This document shows positions 1 through 12,769 of a stretch of 64,000 nt of DNA, in pieces. This stretch comes from Prostheceraeus crozeri. Lineage: Eukaryota > Platyhelminthes > Polycladida > Euryleptidae. The stretch lies in contig CAJQUW010007888.1 of NCBI GenBank assembly GCA_907163375.1, positions 1-64,000 of the forward strand. Direction: 5' to 3'. The position numbers and the translations under genes were made by a program. A model generated the notes under the pieces. The model was not told where the DNA came from. It did no database searches and was given only the letters and a program-made list of their open reading frames with translations. Position 1 is the stretch's first letter. Every line of letters starts with the position of its first letter.

Positions 1-90
1 ATAATAATAATAGAATGCTTTATTCATCATACAAAAGCGGTATGACTAATAGAAGAATTGTTTGGTACTGACAAAATCAACGTGTCAAAG

Positions 91-2005
91 TTACGAACGT
101 GACGAAAATCGAACAAATGTGTTGTAATACAAGGATGAGTTCCGACGTAAAGGAAGAAGGGCACGGGAATGTCCGATATCATGCCTAGAGTCACGCAAAA
201 CAAAAAATTGGGACAACGGATGACAGTCTTTATGTATACAAATACTTTTAATGATCTTCATACAGCATCTGTCAAGGAGATCACGAAGTGAATTATGGTG
301 GGTCAAATTGGCCCACCGACAAGCAATTTTGTACAGTATCTCAAGTTTCTTGAAGTCCTTCCTATTTAAATCGCACATAATAGGAAACAGTATACAATAT
401 GACAAAAAACGATGCCGAAGAATGCTTGCATGATAACGTCATTACAATTACCATTGGATTTTAATTTCTTAACATACGACATGGCCCGACAACATTTTGC
501 ATACAGAGACGAAAATTGCTCGCTCCAACGCAAGTTAGTCGAAAAAATCACTCCAAGAATTTTCACAGATGTCACTACTTCGATTGGTACACCATTGATA
601 AAAATGTCTGGATAGGACGCATTACAAGATTTCCGTGATAAAAACATAACTTTAGTTTTGCAAACATTGATAGCAAGCCTTTTCTTGCAGACCCAGTCAG
701 ACAGCGAATCAACAATAGGCTGGAGTTTACAGTTTTTGATGTCATCAAATTTATGAATGAGACTGATGTCATCAGCATACATCACACATTTTGTTTCATT
801 CAAGTTAGGGATGTCATCCAGGAATAAAATAAACAGAAGGGGTCCTAAAATTGATCCTTGAGGAACGCCACTACTGATATCGTTGAAGGGGGTGTCACAA
901 GATGGGATGCGGACTCTCTGTTGACGATTCTGTAGGAAGCTTTTGATCATGCTGACAACGTGGGGGGAGCAACCAAATCTATTGACTAAAGTTAGTAGAA
1001 GCTGATGGTGACTGACAGTGTCGAATGCCTTTTGCAGATCCACTGTAAGTAAGGCGACGGAGTTATTGACATTTTCGGTGAAATGCTCAAGCAGGGAAAG
1101 TCTGACACTCAGCAGAGCATTGGAACAACCACCAAATCTCGAGACATAACCGAATTGTTTGGGATCAATCTTCTTTTGGAGTGAAGGGAGGAGAAGTTTA
1201 TCTCTTACAAGGCGTTCAAGTATTTTGCTGAGGAAAGGTAGTAGAGAGATCGGTCTGAATTCGGAACTGTCCTTTTTAGGTAGGGGGAGAATATTGGCAC
1301 GTTTCCATGCAAGCGGGAAAGAAGCAGTTTTTAGGCGCATATTATAGATAAGGCAAAGGGGGTAAGACAAAAACTCAGCAAAACTTCTAGTAAAAAACCC
1401 AGGTAAGTCGTCAGGACCGGAAGAGTTAGATTTGCATTTTCTAATCAAGGCTACCACTTCAGACTCAGTGACTACACAGGTCGATGACACGTGGGAATCT
1501 ATCCGAGAATCGACGAAGTGATCAATATCTGGGGGTGAAAACGTGGACTTGAATTGGTTATTAAGATCAAGAGCTTTTGGAAAGTCAATGGTACTTTCAA
1601 CAGTTGGTTTCTTGATTTGGGAATTGATGACCTTCCACTTCTCAGACTGGGAACCAGCTTTCAAACTATGATAGTACCTACTCTTAGCTTTAGAAACCTC
1701 TGATAAGAATCTTTTACCAAGATTGACAAACTTAGGGTAGTTACCACGTGAAAGAGCACGATCTCTGGAATCGGACAACCCCTTTAGAGCGGGGGAAAGC
1801 CAGGGAGGGTCACAACTGCGCATGCGAACATTTTTTTCTGGGAAATACGTTTGTAACAGGAACAATAAAAAATTCTGAAACTTGTCAACATGAATGTCCA
1901 AATCGTCTGAAGCAAGGAAAAAATTATATTGTCACGGACGTCTCGATATGGCTTGTCTTGAATGGACTGGCTCTCATGACCATTCACAAAGATTGCAAAA
2001 CTCAA
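91..2005 (-). pseudogene. LINE reverse transcriptase (frameshifted)
   Basis: This is the reverse transcriptase of a non-LTR retrotransposon, which primes cDNA synthesis on nicked target DNA. A 511-residue open stretch (1901-366) shows the linker motif MRSCDPPWLSPALK, RT block FRPISLLPFLSKILERLV, palm motif A LLTVDLQKAFDTV, the GVPQGSILGPLLFILFLDDI block and the catalytic YADD (MYADDISL). The N-terminal linker (PYRDV) lies in another frame near 1950. The C-terminal thumb continues in a third frame at 405-91 (KKLEILYKIACRWANLTHH), so there are at least two frameshifts. CR1/L2-like assignment rests on motif spelling only. It is a dead copy. Confidence 0.85.
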
Positions 2006-2009
2006 TTAT

Positions 2010-2669
2010 GATAACATAATTCAACGCTGTGCAATGCATCATGACACTCGTTTGCAGCTCAAGTAAAGAAAGACTTTTAAAAAAATAAGTCTTTTTCGAA
2101 TCATATAATGTATATTTTATTTAACTTTTGCAATTTTGTAACTTTTTAACAAGGCATGCGAAGTACGTATTGTAGTTGCACATGAACATACTTGAAGTCA
2201 TAATGTTTACAAAAAGATCTAAAGGCTGCCTCTGAAGATATTATATATAAACTTGTATATACTGTATGATTTTATGTTAATCGTGTATCATGAATGATCA
2301 ATAAAAGACAAAATCAGATCATGATCAAATCAGATATGAATGAATACGTGTATTAAGGCTTCTCCTGATTTACGAAATCATTAAGTATATGTTTATATCA
2401 ATTAAGCCACATTTATTGTTCCCCCCGGAAATGAAATCCTGTCTACGGGACTAGCAAGACAGCGGTATTTCAAATCAATTCAAACTGAATTAAATATTGA
2501 CAGAAACGAAGCTTCATAATTCACCACATAAGCTCACGAAATTCATTCTTATAAATGAGACAGTGTTGACTTAAAAGATCCGGACATCTGCTTTTCAGAT
2601 ATAGCAATTCTAGAATTTCGCAAGGAACATTTAGTCCAACATACCAATAACCAATATTTTTCAATGAAC
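2010..2669. other. No gene seen; AT-rich spacer inside the LINE
   Basis: No reading frame with recognisable motifs was found on either strand. The stretch is AT-rich and separates the endonuclease and RT parts of the LINE. It may be a later insertion or diverged endonuclease C-terminus. Confidence 0.4.
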
Positions 2670-3201
2670 TTATTGAATATTAGTAGTCATATTTACTGAC
2701 TCACATAAATGCAGCATGTATATCGATGAGAGCCTTACAAATTTAAAGAGAGTAAGTTCATGTATTTCCGCTTTTGCAATACCAATAGATACTGAAGGTC
2801 TTCGATAAGCACAAAGAATCACAAGGCGTTCTATATCTCCGGATTGACAGTTGATGCGTAATGTTGTGCATTCAATAGCTTTGAACTTTAGATAAACAGG
2901 GAATTCTTGACGTCGGAAATTCGTCCCGGACATAGACCACGGATCCCCCAGCTTTCTTACGGTCTTCACGAAACACCCTACAACCCTCCGATAGAAGCTC
3001 GTCATCTGTTGTGGTACTGCCACTCCTTGCCTCTTGTACACATCGGACATCAAATTTTAATTTCTCGAGAAATTCTTTCTTCAAAGTTTGAAATGGGATG
3101 TCATCCGTCTTTTTGATCGAGTTAACGTTTATTTGTCCAACGCATAACTGATTCTTGCATCTTTCTCTGAACTTAATCAGCCTGGGAAATGAATGAGGCA
3201 T
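2670..3201 (-). pseudogene. LINE AP-endonuclease domain fragment
   Basis: Two overlapping minus-strand frames (3201-2872 and 3053-2670) together read like the N-terminal half of an apurinic-type endonuclease. They show GQINVNSIKK near the start, FDVRCVQEAR (the QE/QET-type metal-binding block), then GGSVVYVRDEF and RLVILCAYRRPS. In LINEs this domain nicks target DNA. The switch of frame around 2900-2950 shows that it is broken. It lies upstream of the RT on the same strand, so the two are probably one element. Confidence 0.6.
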
Positions 3202-4639
3202 ATTATAAGTTCATGGATGACGCTGACAACTCGAAAATGGTAAATCGTTAATATAAGTGTCCACTTCAATTCAATGTCCACAAACATGGTCCACAATTCA
3301 ATTCACAGAACTGCTTCAGATAGGACTCGAATCGAAAGACAATAATCACATGCTACACCGATCGCACATTACTAGTCCACCATACCATTCGTGCAACGAT
3401 TGACGTATACTTTATTGATAGAATTATTCCGGGAATCGCGAAATCACGTGAAATCCATGCATGAAGCGATGACGTCAGACATTTGCAACAGCGAACAGCG
3501 GTGAGTTGTGATCGCAATAACTTCCAGATGAACGAGGATAGATCCTTCACATCGAAGAATCCCACGCTGGATGATTTAGACCGCTGACAAGATAGCACGA
3601 ATAATACAAGAATTACGAAAAATGACCGACGGAAAGCGGAGAACCGAAACAAAATCACAAATGATATCTCAGAGCTGCACGAACACGACCAGTGCGTTCG
3701 AAAAATCAAGACCAGGAAATCTTCAGGATTTAATTAGTTCTGCGATGAAGTTGTGAGGGTATAAAGATATCAGATAAAGTGGGCTCAACTCCGATTTTCA
3801 GGTCCTTTGTGAGCTAAAGCAGCACCTTAAGAGTTGAAAGCCGAATTTGGACAGAAAAAGGTTTGACAGTTAATCGAAAGTCTTCATCAGCAAGAATGAC
3901 AGTCAATTTGATGATATTTATCAGATGAACGGAATTAACGAAAGAAAATCGGAATAACGGTCATGATGCCCACATTGAGAATAATTCACATCAACTTAAA
4001 CTTCGATGATTTGTCAGAAATTTGTTTGATTTTGCAACCACTTATCGACATTCTCAATGCAGTCAGATGTTTGTGGAACAGATCTCCAATACCAAAACAC
4101 TGTGTTTTGGTAGTGCCGATTCGTGTCTACGCATCGCGCTCCTTTCTCTTTTAATTATTTTCTTATTTTACAAAAAAAAAAAAAATTATTCTATTTATTA
4201 TTTTCTTACAAGTAAAGTTTCTTTTATGACTGTACTACTTCTACATCCAATCAGTATTGTGTCATGATCAATTCCAGACACAGATAAACAGTTGGTCACG
4301 CTCACACGTTGTTGTCATCAATGGTTGCTGCCTATCCACAAGCGCACTAATCGATGGGCTGCGTGTCTCAGATATATTCTCAACAGGTTGCGTGAACCTG
4401 TTGGGTGGTGTGGGATGAAATTTTAGCCACAGAAGAGTAGGTCACTATCATTGCTGAAAGGCAAGATGGCATACGTACCTTTTGATCTAGGTGGCGAACG
4501 CATTCCGACTGCTCGAGAGACAGGATAATAAAATGATCCTACCTTCATTTTCGAATCAGAATATTTTAGAGATTGTGTCAGATCTCCCAAACTCCGAAAG
4601 TGTTGACAACGACGGGCTATCATATCTGATTGTTAAAAA
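3202..4639. other. No gene seen
   Basis: Short open frames occur on both strands but none shows a domain, a repeat or a sensible start. An A13 run lies near 4171. This could be LINE 5' sequence or old unique DNA. Confidence 0.4.
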
Positions 4640-6000
4640 GTGAACTTCAAAATTGGTTCTGCTTTTATCCAGAATTTTTCAGAAGTCATTTGAAACTGGA
4701 ACTATACCTGATGGTTAGAAAACAGTTTGAATTACTCCCTTGCATGAATCTGGACAAATATCTTTCATCTATAATTACAGACCTATAGTGTGATTTGTCG
4801 TATAATGGAACGTGTTGCAAGACAGTCTATCATATCATTTTGTCAAGATAATGATATTATTTCTCCATCGCAGCATGGATTTATACCATGAAAATCTACG
4901 GAATCTGCAGGTTTATGTTTTTATGAATTCCTTACGCAAACAGTTGATCAAAAGGGAGATGCAGATGTTCTCTTCTTGGACTACAGTAAAGCTTTTGAAA
5001 GAACATCCCACAATCGTTTGATTTCGAAAATGTAATGCTACACTTTTTATAAATATCTTATAAAATGGCCTCAAAATTATTTTGATAATCGTAATCAACT
5101 TGTCCTTGGAACAAGATCTTCTCCCGGAGACATTCTTAGTGGTGCTATTCAAGGATCTGTTCTAGGTTCAATCCTATTTGCCTTATATATGAATGACTTT
5201 GAAGACAATATTTCCTTCTCGAAAGTTATCAAATATGCAGACGACATCAAGATCATATGTGAACTTCCAAAGGACGATGTCAACTGTCTTCGGTTACAAG
5301 ATGATATAAATGAGATAAAAAAGTGGAATTTGGCAGATGGTATGACTCTCAATTTTGACAAATGTGCTCTTATAAATTTTGGTAGAGGGCATGAATTATC
5401 GTATATACTATCTCCTCAGTTTGTCATTCCTCATGCTCATCAATATAAAGATTTCGGAGTAATCATTGATCGTAATCCATCATTTGATGATCACATAGCT
5501 ACAATTGTGAGCCGCACACGCAAACAATTGGGATTGATGCGACGTACATTCCACTACATCAATTCAAAAGCGATGATACATCTTTAGAAGACCATGTTCG
5601 AAGTGTATTGGAATACTGCAATATTTTATGGAACTCATATAAAAAACCTTAAACTAATAGAGTGTTCAAAGTAGAATAATAACATTTATTCCACATGTTT
5701 GCCACTTATCATACCGACAACGACTCCATTCTCTTAATCTGCTGTCACTTGAAGCGCGCAGACTTCGTTGTCATCTCATATTTTTGTATAAAATCGTCCA
5801 CAATCTGATTGACATTGATCTACAAGGGTTCTTCCAAATTTCCATTCAATCAAGAACTCGAGGAAATCATCTCTGTCTATATCCTAAGTTGTGTAATCAC
5901 AAGTACAGACAATATTTTTTCACTGTATGTATTATCAAATACTGGAATATGTTAACTGATGATCAAATATATATCCCTTCAGTGTAGAAATTCAAAGTTG
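4640..6000 (+). pseudogene. Second LINE reverse transcriptase, heavily decayed
   Basis: Pieces of a non-LTR reverse transcriptase occur in order on the plus strand but in shifting frames. They are the NYRPI-like block and RIMERV near 4770-4820, motif A FLDYSKAFE near 4975, GAIQGSVLGSILFALYMND near 5140-5190, the YADD box (KYADDIKII) at about 5235, thumb sequence to 5587, and the typical C-terminal tail with RTRGNHLCLYPK and YWNML at 5845-5960. The tail resembles that of the minus-strand fragment at 52.7 kb, so both may belong to one LINE family. Confidence 0.8.
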
Positions 6001-7291
6001 TAATCGACGAATTATTTCATGAAGTCGATATTTGGTAATAACAATGAATATTCCTTTTCTATTATTGTCCGTGTCACGACAGCTATTTGACGAATCCCAT
6101 GTACAGTACAATACATATCACGTTTGCCCTCAAATTGTGCTATGTATTTTCATAAATACAGAGATATTATTACTATAAAGCTTGTGAAGACGGCATGCAC
6201 CAGGGTGTACAGCTACAAGCGTCAGCATTGAAGTACCTGGACAATATCAACCGAACATCTCTAGAAAGTCGTTCAAGGTTTAGCTGATGCAATTTGGCGA
6301 TTTTAACATGCAATACATTTCTGATAGATTAAGTAAAATTTAACAGTTTCTGCTGACGACTTCAACTTAAAAATAGGTTCATATTAATGTCAGGCTTAGT
6401 TTTTCTCTAGGAAAGCTTCCCAAGATTTCTTTATTGGATCTCAGGTCGTAGTGTCTATTTGCAACGGACGAGACATTTTGTTTACCAGCCAGTTTATCCC
6501 TATTCTTTGTAAATTATTGCGGAATATATTCTAGCTCGTTTCCAAATGATACTGAACATAATTTGTGATGAAATTCCTTAAAGGATTATATGAAATTAAA
6601 TGAATCTGGCCCTTGATGCTCTTTTACTTGACAAAATTGTAAGAATGTGTACAAAGATGATTCATAATATTATAATTTTCAGTATAACACATGCACATTT
6701 GCAGAACAGCAAGATACAAAAATTGATAATAATAAACCGCAGCGGAACGTAATGCATGTGCAACTTCGCGATCAAAGCAAATCAGCATAGAACATAGTGG
6801 GTACATGTTGAACATTCGCAAAAACAAAGGTAAACAATGCTTAAAATTTATATGATGCACAATCGTAAGGCCGATGAAATATTCAATCAAAGAAGTTCTT
6901 CTAAACTGATTAAGTCTGGCAAAAGTAATTGATGAAAGCACCATGAAAAATATGAACATTTCTGATAGCGGTGCTACAGCGAAGAACTTGAGACTTATGC
7001 TACAGATATGTGCTTGATAAAGCGACAGAATAGCGGAATATTAAAAGCTATCCCGTAATGTGGAAGTCTTTCTTAATCCTCCACGGTTGGGAACTAGAGA
7101 GAGGATTCTCTGGATGACTTGTGATCTCTCATTGTGGAATACATTTTATCAGGTTGCAGCGACCAGTCAAAATGCTTTCCAGCTTTCTCCATATCACTGA
7201 TACACCTCAGATCCATGCTATGTGTTGTTGATATCTGCTACCTCACCTCTGTACAGTTGACCATCACACATCACCATGACACTATCAACTG
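6001..7291. other. No gene seen
   Basis: No frame with recognisable features. A 111-codon minus-strand frame at 6959-6624 is hydrophobic and lacks any motif I recognise. I do not call it a gene. Confidence 0.4.
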
Positions 7292-7864
7292 CAGGAATTA
7301 TAAAAAATTGATTGCAATTTTATTGCTTTTTTCTATCAATTAATTGAATTTCTATGCAATCAATTAATTGGAATTACTGAGCAATCGATCAATTGACATC
7401 AATCAATCTATAGGTTGAAGAATCTTGCAAGCAGAGATTGGACACCTCGCACATTGCCTCAATATTTGTTGCAATAGTTGTCGAATAACGAATGAACTAG
7501 ATTTTAGAAGCGTGCACACGCGTGCCGTGTCCTGCTGCCAAAGACAGGCTTCCGTGCGAGTAGTGGAATATTGAGAAACAAAAACTGTCCAGATACTAGA
7601 ATTCTCTGTGCGAGGTTCTTCATGATCAAGTGCTACGTCGGATAGGTCCTTCAGTCCATATAAGAGAAGCATAAAAATTACTCACTGAGTATCTGAATGA
7701 TATAAACCTAATTTTAACATAATTCAAAACAGTCACACCAAAAAGAAATTTCTTAAAAGCAAAAACAATTTATTGCATTAGGACTTTGAGTCAATCAGTT
7801 TATTGACATAAGAAAATTAATTGGTAATTGAAACATCATGCCATCAATTAATTGACAATCCCTG
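7292..7864. mobile_element. Possible non-autonomous hAT-type element
   Basis: The segment begins CAGGAATT and ends AATCCCTG, giving short imperfect terminal inverted repeats of the CAGGxATT type used by hAT elements. CAATTAATTG palindromes recur near both ends (about 7337, 7360 and 7850). The flanking octamers ATCAACTG and ATCAGCCA share only ATCA plus one base, so a target duplication is weak at best. There is no transposase frame inside. Confidence 0.3.
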
Positions 7865-8064
7865 ATCAGCCAACAGCTTTGGCTTGCTATCGGGATAACC
7901 ATGAAAATTCAAGCATGATTGACCTTGATGATGTTGGTGTATGTATATATTTAGAATGAAAATCAATCATTGCAAAGAAATTTCAAGTCCTGCGAAAATA
8001 ACGAATAGTGAAAACAATCACAAATTCACATAAATCTAAAGTATGCAGTTCAAAAGTTTTGAGG

Positions 8065-8462
8065 TCAGACGTAGAAGCGATTGTATAGACTTATACATAA
8101 TGGAACGAACGAGACGAGGAATGACGACGTTTGGACTTGATACGAGGCATTACAATGTGCTTGCCATGTCTGTGAAAAAGCGGAATAAGATGATTTAGAA
8201 GATGGTCGGAACGTAGCATTGACTGAAAAATTTTCATGGACTGATGGTAACTTCGTATGTTCAAGGGAGTGAAATAGCCACACTGGCAATCACGACCACA
8301 CACAAGACGGTGACAATGACATCTAATGATTTCCAGTCTGTTGGAATCTTCCTGATCGAGACCAATAAAGACCGGACTGCAGAACTCCAAAGTGCTTACC
8401 ACTAACGAGTGATACAAAACAACAAGATTGTGCTTCGATACGAAATTTTTCATTTTGAGCAA
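8065..8462 (-). pseudogene. LINE C-terminal fragment
   Basis: A 123-codon minus-strand frame reads LYHSLVVSTLEFCSPVFIGL followed by NRLEIIRCHCHRLVCG. This is the classic post-RT thumb/connection region of CR1/jockey-type LINE proteins. No catalytic blocks are present, so this is a terminal fragment. It lies just outside the 3' end of PLE1 and in the same orientation, but belongs to a different element class. Confidence 0.65.
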
Positions 8463-8715
8463 TATAAATTACCTCTGATTTGCTTTTTTTGCACACGTTC
8501 TCAATATGAAGCTTCTATGACAAATCTTTGATATAAGTAACACCTAGAATTTTTGAAAAAAATAAACCATTTCCTTAGTAGAGCGTAGAGGTTATGCATT
8601 TTTCATGCCAAAAAAACATCACTTTCATTTTTGATTGTTCAACTTTAAACCAATTAATAATTGTTTAAAATAATCATCTACTAGAAGTCTCACTGCAAAA
8701 TGAAATCGTTTATTG

Positions 8716-8753
8716 CGCCAATCGGTTTCACCGATACTCGGCTTGTCAAGGCG
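8716..8753 (-). ncRNA. Hammerhead-like ribozyme motif, PLE1 terminal repeat
   Basis: On the minus strand the order is CGCC, core TTGACAA, stem II CCGA/TCGG (loop GTA), GAA, short stem III ACCGAT, T, GGCG. This is the layout of a hammerhead: stem I, CUGANGA, stem II, GAA, A-stem III-U, H, stem I. C3 and G8 are replaced by U and A, which can still pair. In this copy stem III has a C.A mismatch that the inverted copy at 16924 lacks. Hammerheads are known in PLE pseudo-LTRs. Activity of this variant core is not established. Confidence 0.55.
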
Positions 8754-8944
8754 ACTAAATGAAAAGTTACAGAAAATAACACAGAATTAAGTTCAAAATC
8801 AAATACTGTTTAACTCAGGCTGAAATATCTTTATGAACATAGTTTCTTTGGCCTCTCTATCTAGACGAGTGGCGTTTGGAGGCAATTGATAAAACGGTGC
8901 AACTGAAAATCCTTTGCCACACATAGAAATGTGCTTGCTCACTT

Positions 8945-8947
8945 TAA
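8945..8947. repeat. Harbinger target-site duplication TAA (left)
   Basis: TAA precedes the element and TAA follows it at 12925-12927. The inverted PLE1 copy at 16714-16716 has a single TTA (TAA on its minus strand) at the same place, which proves the duplication from the window alone. Confidence 0.9.
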
Positions 8948-9075
8948 AGGCACGTTTATAGTTTGTGCGAATATTCAACGCACAGTGGAAGTCGACGCGC
9001 AGTGAAAATCAGTCGACGCACAGTGATTTGAATTTTAAAAATGCATGTTGGTCATTCAGTGTGCGTCGACGGTAG
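8948..9075. promoter_or_regulatory. Left Harbinger subterminal repeats
   Basis: Copies of a GTCGACGCACAG-type word recur in both orientations (near 8969, 8990, 9011 and 9061). The same word recurs in the right end. Such clusters are where the transposase or its MADF/Myb partner binds in this superfamily; binding here is inferred. Confidence 0.55.
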
Positions 9076-9121
9076 AGGTGTTTATAGTTCGAGGCAGAGC
9101 TGAAAGTCTACATTTACTTCA

Positions 9122-10390
9122 GTGATGTCGGAAGACGATTTTATTCCTCTTATTTGTGCAAGCCCCGTGGCTACTACATGTAGTGTTCTCAATAATCGTA
9201 GATGGTATGTGAGGCCATTGAACATGAAGAGAGGAGAACACAGCAAAGAGCAATTGGTCCATGACATGCGCATGATGGATGAAGAGAAACACTTCGAATA
9301 TTTTCGCATTTCAAAAAGGGAATTCGACAGACTTTTAAAATTGGTCGAGCCGATGATAACGCACTGCAATAATCACGCCTTGCCTATCAAGCCTATAATA
9401 CGACTTGCAGTGATTTCGCGATTTCTTGGAAGTGGCACCTCATATGCTGCTTTGGCCCATAGCTACAGAATTCACAAGAGCACTGTAATGGGTACTATTT
9501 ATGATGTCTGTGAGGCTTTATGGGTGGTTTTGAAGGAGAAATATTTGTCTTTTCCAAACGAGGAGCAATGGAATGAAATCTCATCTGAATTTTACAAGAA
9601 ATCGAATTTTTCGAATTGCCTTGGAGCAATAGACGAAAAACACATTGCTTTAAAGTGTCCAGCTAATCGTGGCAGTGAATATTATAATTATAAAAACTTT
9701 CACTCAATTGTGTTACTGGCCTGCGTCGATGCCAATTATTGTCTTACTGTGATTGATATTGGAGCAACAGGAAGAGAAAGTGATGGTGGAATTTTTGCTC
9801 GTTCTCCATTTGGCAAATGCTTTGATAGCAACTCTTCGGTTATCCCCCCCGCTAAAGAAAAAGAATTGCCAAATTCTTCGGAGAAATTGCCGATGGTATT
9901 CGTTGCTGATGATGCATTCCCATTGCGAAAGAATTTAATGAAACCTTATCCAGGTTAAGGACTGTCAGACCACGAGAAGAAAATTTTTAATTATCGGTTA
10001 AGTCGTGCACGTCGAATCTCCGAAAATGCATTCGGAATCATGGCCATGAGATGGCGCATCTTGAGACAAACACTTGAAGTAACCCCCGACCACGGTATCT
10101 TGATAATAAAGGCAATCGTTGTATAACACAACTTCATGCGGAAATCTGTAATGGCCAATACTACATATGATCGCTACGTCAGACCATCCGATGTTAATCA
10201 TGAAAGACAACACGGATTACTGATACATGGTGAGTGGCGCAATGAGCACAATTCAACAATAACGCCTGTTGAGCTGCAAGGTAGCAGCAATTTCACTACA
10301 TCAGCAGCGAATGTTCGGAGAGCATTTGCTTCGTATTTCTGCCACCAAGGTGTTGTTCCTTGGCAAGATGCAATAGTGAATCGCGGTTGA
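9122..10390 (+). pseudogene. Harbinger transposase (DDE_Tnp_4/HARBI1-like), two internal stops
   Basis: This is the transposase that cuts and joins the ends of the element. The frame from ATG 9122 shows a leader helix region (FEYFRISKREFDRLLKLV), the helix-turn-helix-like segment GTSYAALAHSYRIHKSTV, first catalytic Asp in LGAIDEKHI, the second region with ESDGGIFARS, VADDAFPL, and the Glu region ENAFGIMAMRWRIL. One frame runs throughout but is cut by TAA at 9956-9958 and TAA at 10124-10126. The second falls just before the HNFMR motif. The total of about 420 codons is normal for the family. The gene is dead unless the stops are read through. Confidence 0.92.
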
Positions 10391-12043
10391 CTTTCTACGG
10401 ATCATTTCAGTGGTTCTTTATAATGTACATATTGGATTGATGTTTGAGTCACTGTACATGTAGGCTACTTGCAGCGGGCACATGCATTTTGAATATTCAT
10501 GTGATGTGTTGCACCAATGTAATAAAATGCTAATTTGCATTTCACCTTTGTTTATTATGTACAATGTACATGTAATTCTGCAATCGAGAATCATTTCGAG
10601 GCTCATACATCAATGAAACTCTTTAAATTAAGGCAGCCTACGAAATCCCAGTAGGCCTAGGCCTAATGAAATATCTATGAGCTATAGGTCCTATAGACAT
10701 CAAAGAAGAAGTTTGTTCTAAAATGTATAAATTCATACACTGTACATGTACTTTATATCAAAATACAAAGACTAGGCCTTAGCTTATAGATATGATATAG
10801 CACTGATTATCTTTGTTAAAATCAGTATCGGTTGACACCTCCGTGTAGTGACAACTGTTGAAGTACATGAGCTGACTGTTAGGCCTATATGTAAGGCCTT
10901 ACGAATCATCGACCGATTGTGACATATAGCCCACTGACAATACATGTAGTTAATGATTTTTTAATCAATGATATACGCCTAATTAATTCTTCATGCCGCT
11001 GCTAGGCCTAGCCACTTCATTTATATTGTAATCTAAGATGTTAGACATGCTTGATGAAATGTTGGGTATACACGTACTTTGCTTCTAACCGATAGGTATG
11101 TCTAACTTTTTTTTAATAACTTTTTTTCATGCAAACATTAATTCTGTTGGCGAGTGTAGGCCCCACATTTATATCAGTACAAAAGTAAAAAGTCATTTCA
11201 TCCAATTGAAATTCTATAATAGGCCTACATACATGTATAGGATGCAAAATGCGCAGAATGCAACAATGAAAACATAGAAAATGTCTAATTTTAGAGAATC
11301 ACCCATGTAGGCTAACGTAATTGGCACACCATATACGATTCCGAAACTATTCCATCGCCTGTTTCCTGCTGGAAGGTTCTCTCTGCATCGTAGATCGCCT
11401 AAAAGTAAAATGATGATATTATTTTATTACAACATTGGAGGTCTGCTATAAGAAAGAAAATTATCAATGTCATATTAAAGAAAACAAGTAATGCGCGCCA
11501 ACGCGCTCAGCATTTCGATGGCAAGTGACAGGCTATGTGCCCTTCCTTCAAACTAATCACACTTTATTTTCTCAACTTGCATTAATTAGTCTTATCAGTT
11601 TGCAACTAGGGCCTACATGTAGATCTATATTGTTTATTGTATAATGGTCAATAAATTTGATTCTGAAGAAGTGTCGGTTAAAGAAAATTCGATATTGAAA
11701 CGCATGCACCTACCGGTAATAAACTTAATAAATGATGTAAATAATATCATCACTTGTATGAAAATCAAATCAGGAAAAAAGATATGGACAAGCAATCGCA
11801 AATACCAGACCCAAGGAGATCAAGGGGTTTAAAGGGTTCATCTTAACATAGACATTTCATCAGCCGTTAACTAAAATCACTTACCAAACTATCAGTCAAG
11901 TCAAGGTATTTGTCTGCCTAAATACAGTGAGATACGCGGTACCGGTACATATATAATGATATTAATAAGAATAGCAATGATGATGAACTTAATTGTCCTA
12001 CAATTCTGATCAGTAAGCAATCAATTGCGATAAAATATTCGCT
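10391..12043. other. Harbinger interior, non-coding
   Basis: About 1.65 kb between the two convergent genes has no supported gene. It is rich in the words TAGGCCTA and TACATGTA (for example near 10660, 10880 and 11230). A 62-codon frame at 11644 is featureless. Confidence 0.5.
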
Positions 12044-12754
12044 TTAGAATGCAGACACAATAACACTCACCTGTTGAATATTCAATTTGGCCTGGGCTTT
12101 TATGCCGAAAGGCAGCTTTCGCAGTTGGGCGGACATTGATTTCCCGAACGCATCGTCCTCGTCGTCCACCTTGACGTACTTTCCCCTCCACAAACTGAGA
12201 GTCTCAGAAAGTTCAGACTCCAGAACCTTGCTTTTTCTCTTGTTCATGGTAGGCCTACAGTCTTCCCAAACAGTTCGGTCTACTTCGACGACAGGCCACT
12301 CGTTCTGATTTGAAGACTCAGGTAGGTTTGACACATCACCGACCGTCTGAAGAACTTTTGACACATGTCCAGCTGATCTGTTGGTGACAAAGTCTTTTAA
12401 AAAACTTAAACTCTCCATCCATATCCATGGCTTGCTTATCTTACGGCCTGCTCCACTTGGTGGCTTCTCCAACTTCTTCTGGTACGTGTCTCGTAGACTT
12501 CTCCACCGACTTTTGCATTCATCGGCATCTTTTTGAACGATTTCAGACACTTCCTGCCAAATATTATTTGCTTGCTCTATATCTTGGTTTTTTTTAGAGC
12601 CTACAGTCCAAATGGTGGGATAGTTCCTGACACAATTTATCAGCACCTCCTCAAAAAGAGTATCACTGGCACTGACGCTACTTTCCATGATGTTCACGTA
12701 ACCTACGATGATGACAAACTGACGCGCAGTTTGCAAGTAGAAGTTCAGTTCCAT
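12044..12754 (-). CDS. Harbinger MADF/Myb-like accessory protein
   Basis: This is the second protein of PIF/Harbinger elements, a DNA-binding partner that helps the transposase reach the nucleus and the element ends. The frame is intact. A MADF/trihelix-like domain spans roughly residues 32-125, with VRNYPTIWTVGSKK, ANNIWQEVSEIV, CKSRWRSLRDTYQKKL and the WIWMESLSFLKDF helix. The C-terminal part is acidic and basic by turns (KVDDEDDAFGKSM). The more likely start is the internal Met at 12688 (MESSVSASD), because the first 22 residues of the longer frame are hydrophobic and not family-like. It is convergent with the transposase. Confidence 0.8.
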   Translation of the reverse strand: MELNFYLQTARQFVIIVGYVNIMESSVSASDTLFEEVLINCVRNYPTIWTVGSKKNQDIEQANNIWQEVSEIVQKDADECKSRWRSLRDTYQKKLEKPPSGAGRKISKPWIWMESLSFLKDFVTNRSAGHVSKVLQTVGDVSNLPESSNQNEWPVVEVDRTVWEDCRPTMNKRKSKVLESELSETLSLWRGKYVKVDDEDDAFGKSMSAQLRKLPFGIKAQAKLNIQQVSVIVSAF

Positions 12755-12769
12755 TGAACTTCAAATTTC

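Larger units (their letters stand above)
1..3201 (-). mobile_element. CR1/L2-type LINE, decayed, minus strand
   Basis: An endonuclease-like segment (3201 to about 2690) is followed on the same strand by a reverse transcriptase segment (about 2005 to 91), which is the domain order of jockey/CR1/L2-type LINEs. The 3' end lies at the window edge and ends in an ATT-type microsatellite tail, read as ataataataata on the plus strand at 1-12. About 660 bp between the two segments (2010-2669) has no recognisable coding content, so the copy may carry an insertion or be two adjacent fragments. No target-site duplication can be checked because the 3' flank is outside the window. Confidence 0.6.

Noticed and set aside
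3353-3709. 118-codon minus-strand frame upstream of the LINE endonuclease, as LINE ORF1
   Set aside because: No zinc knuckle, RRM or esterase motif; composition looks random.
9956-10126. Alternative genetic code to explain in-frame TAA stops
   Set aside because: TAA, TGA and TAG end other intact genes here, and PLE1 has both TAA and TGA stops; ordinary decay is simpler.
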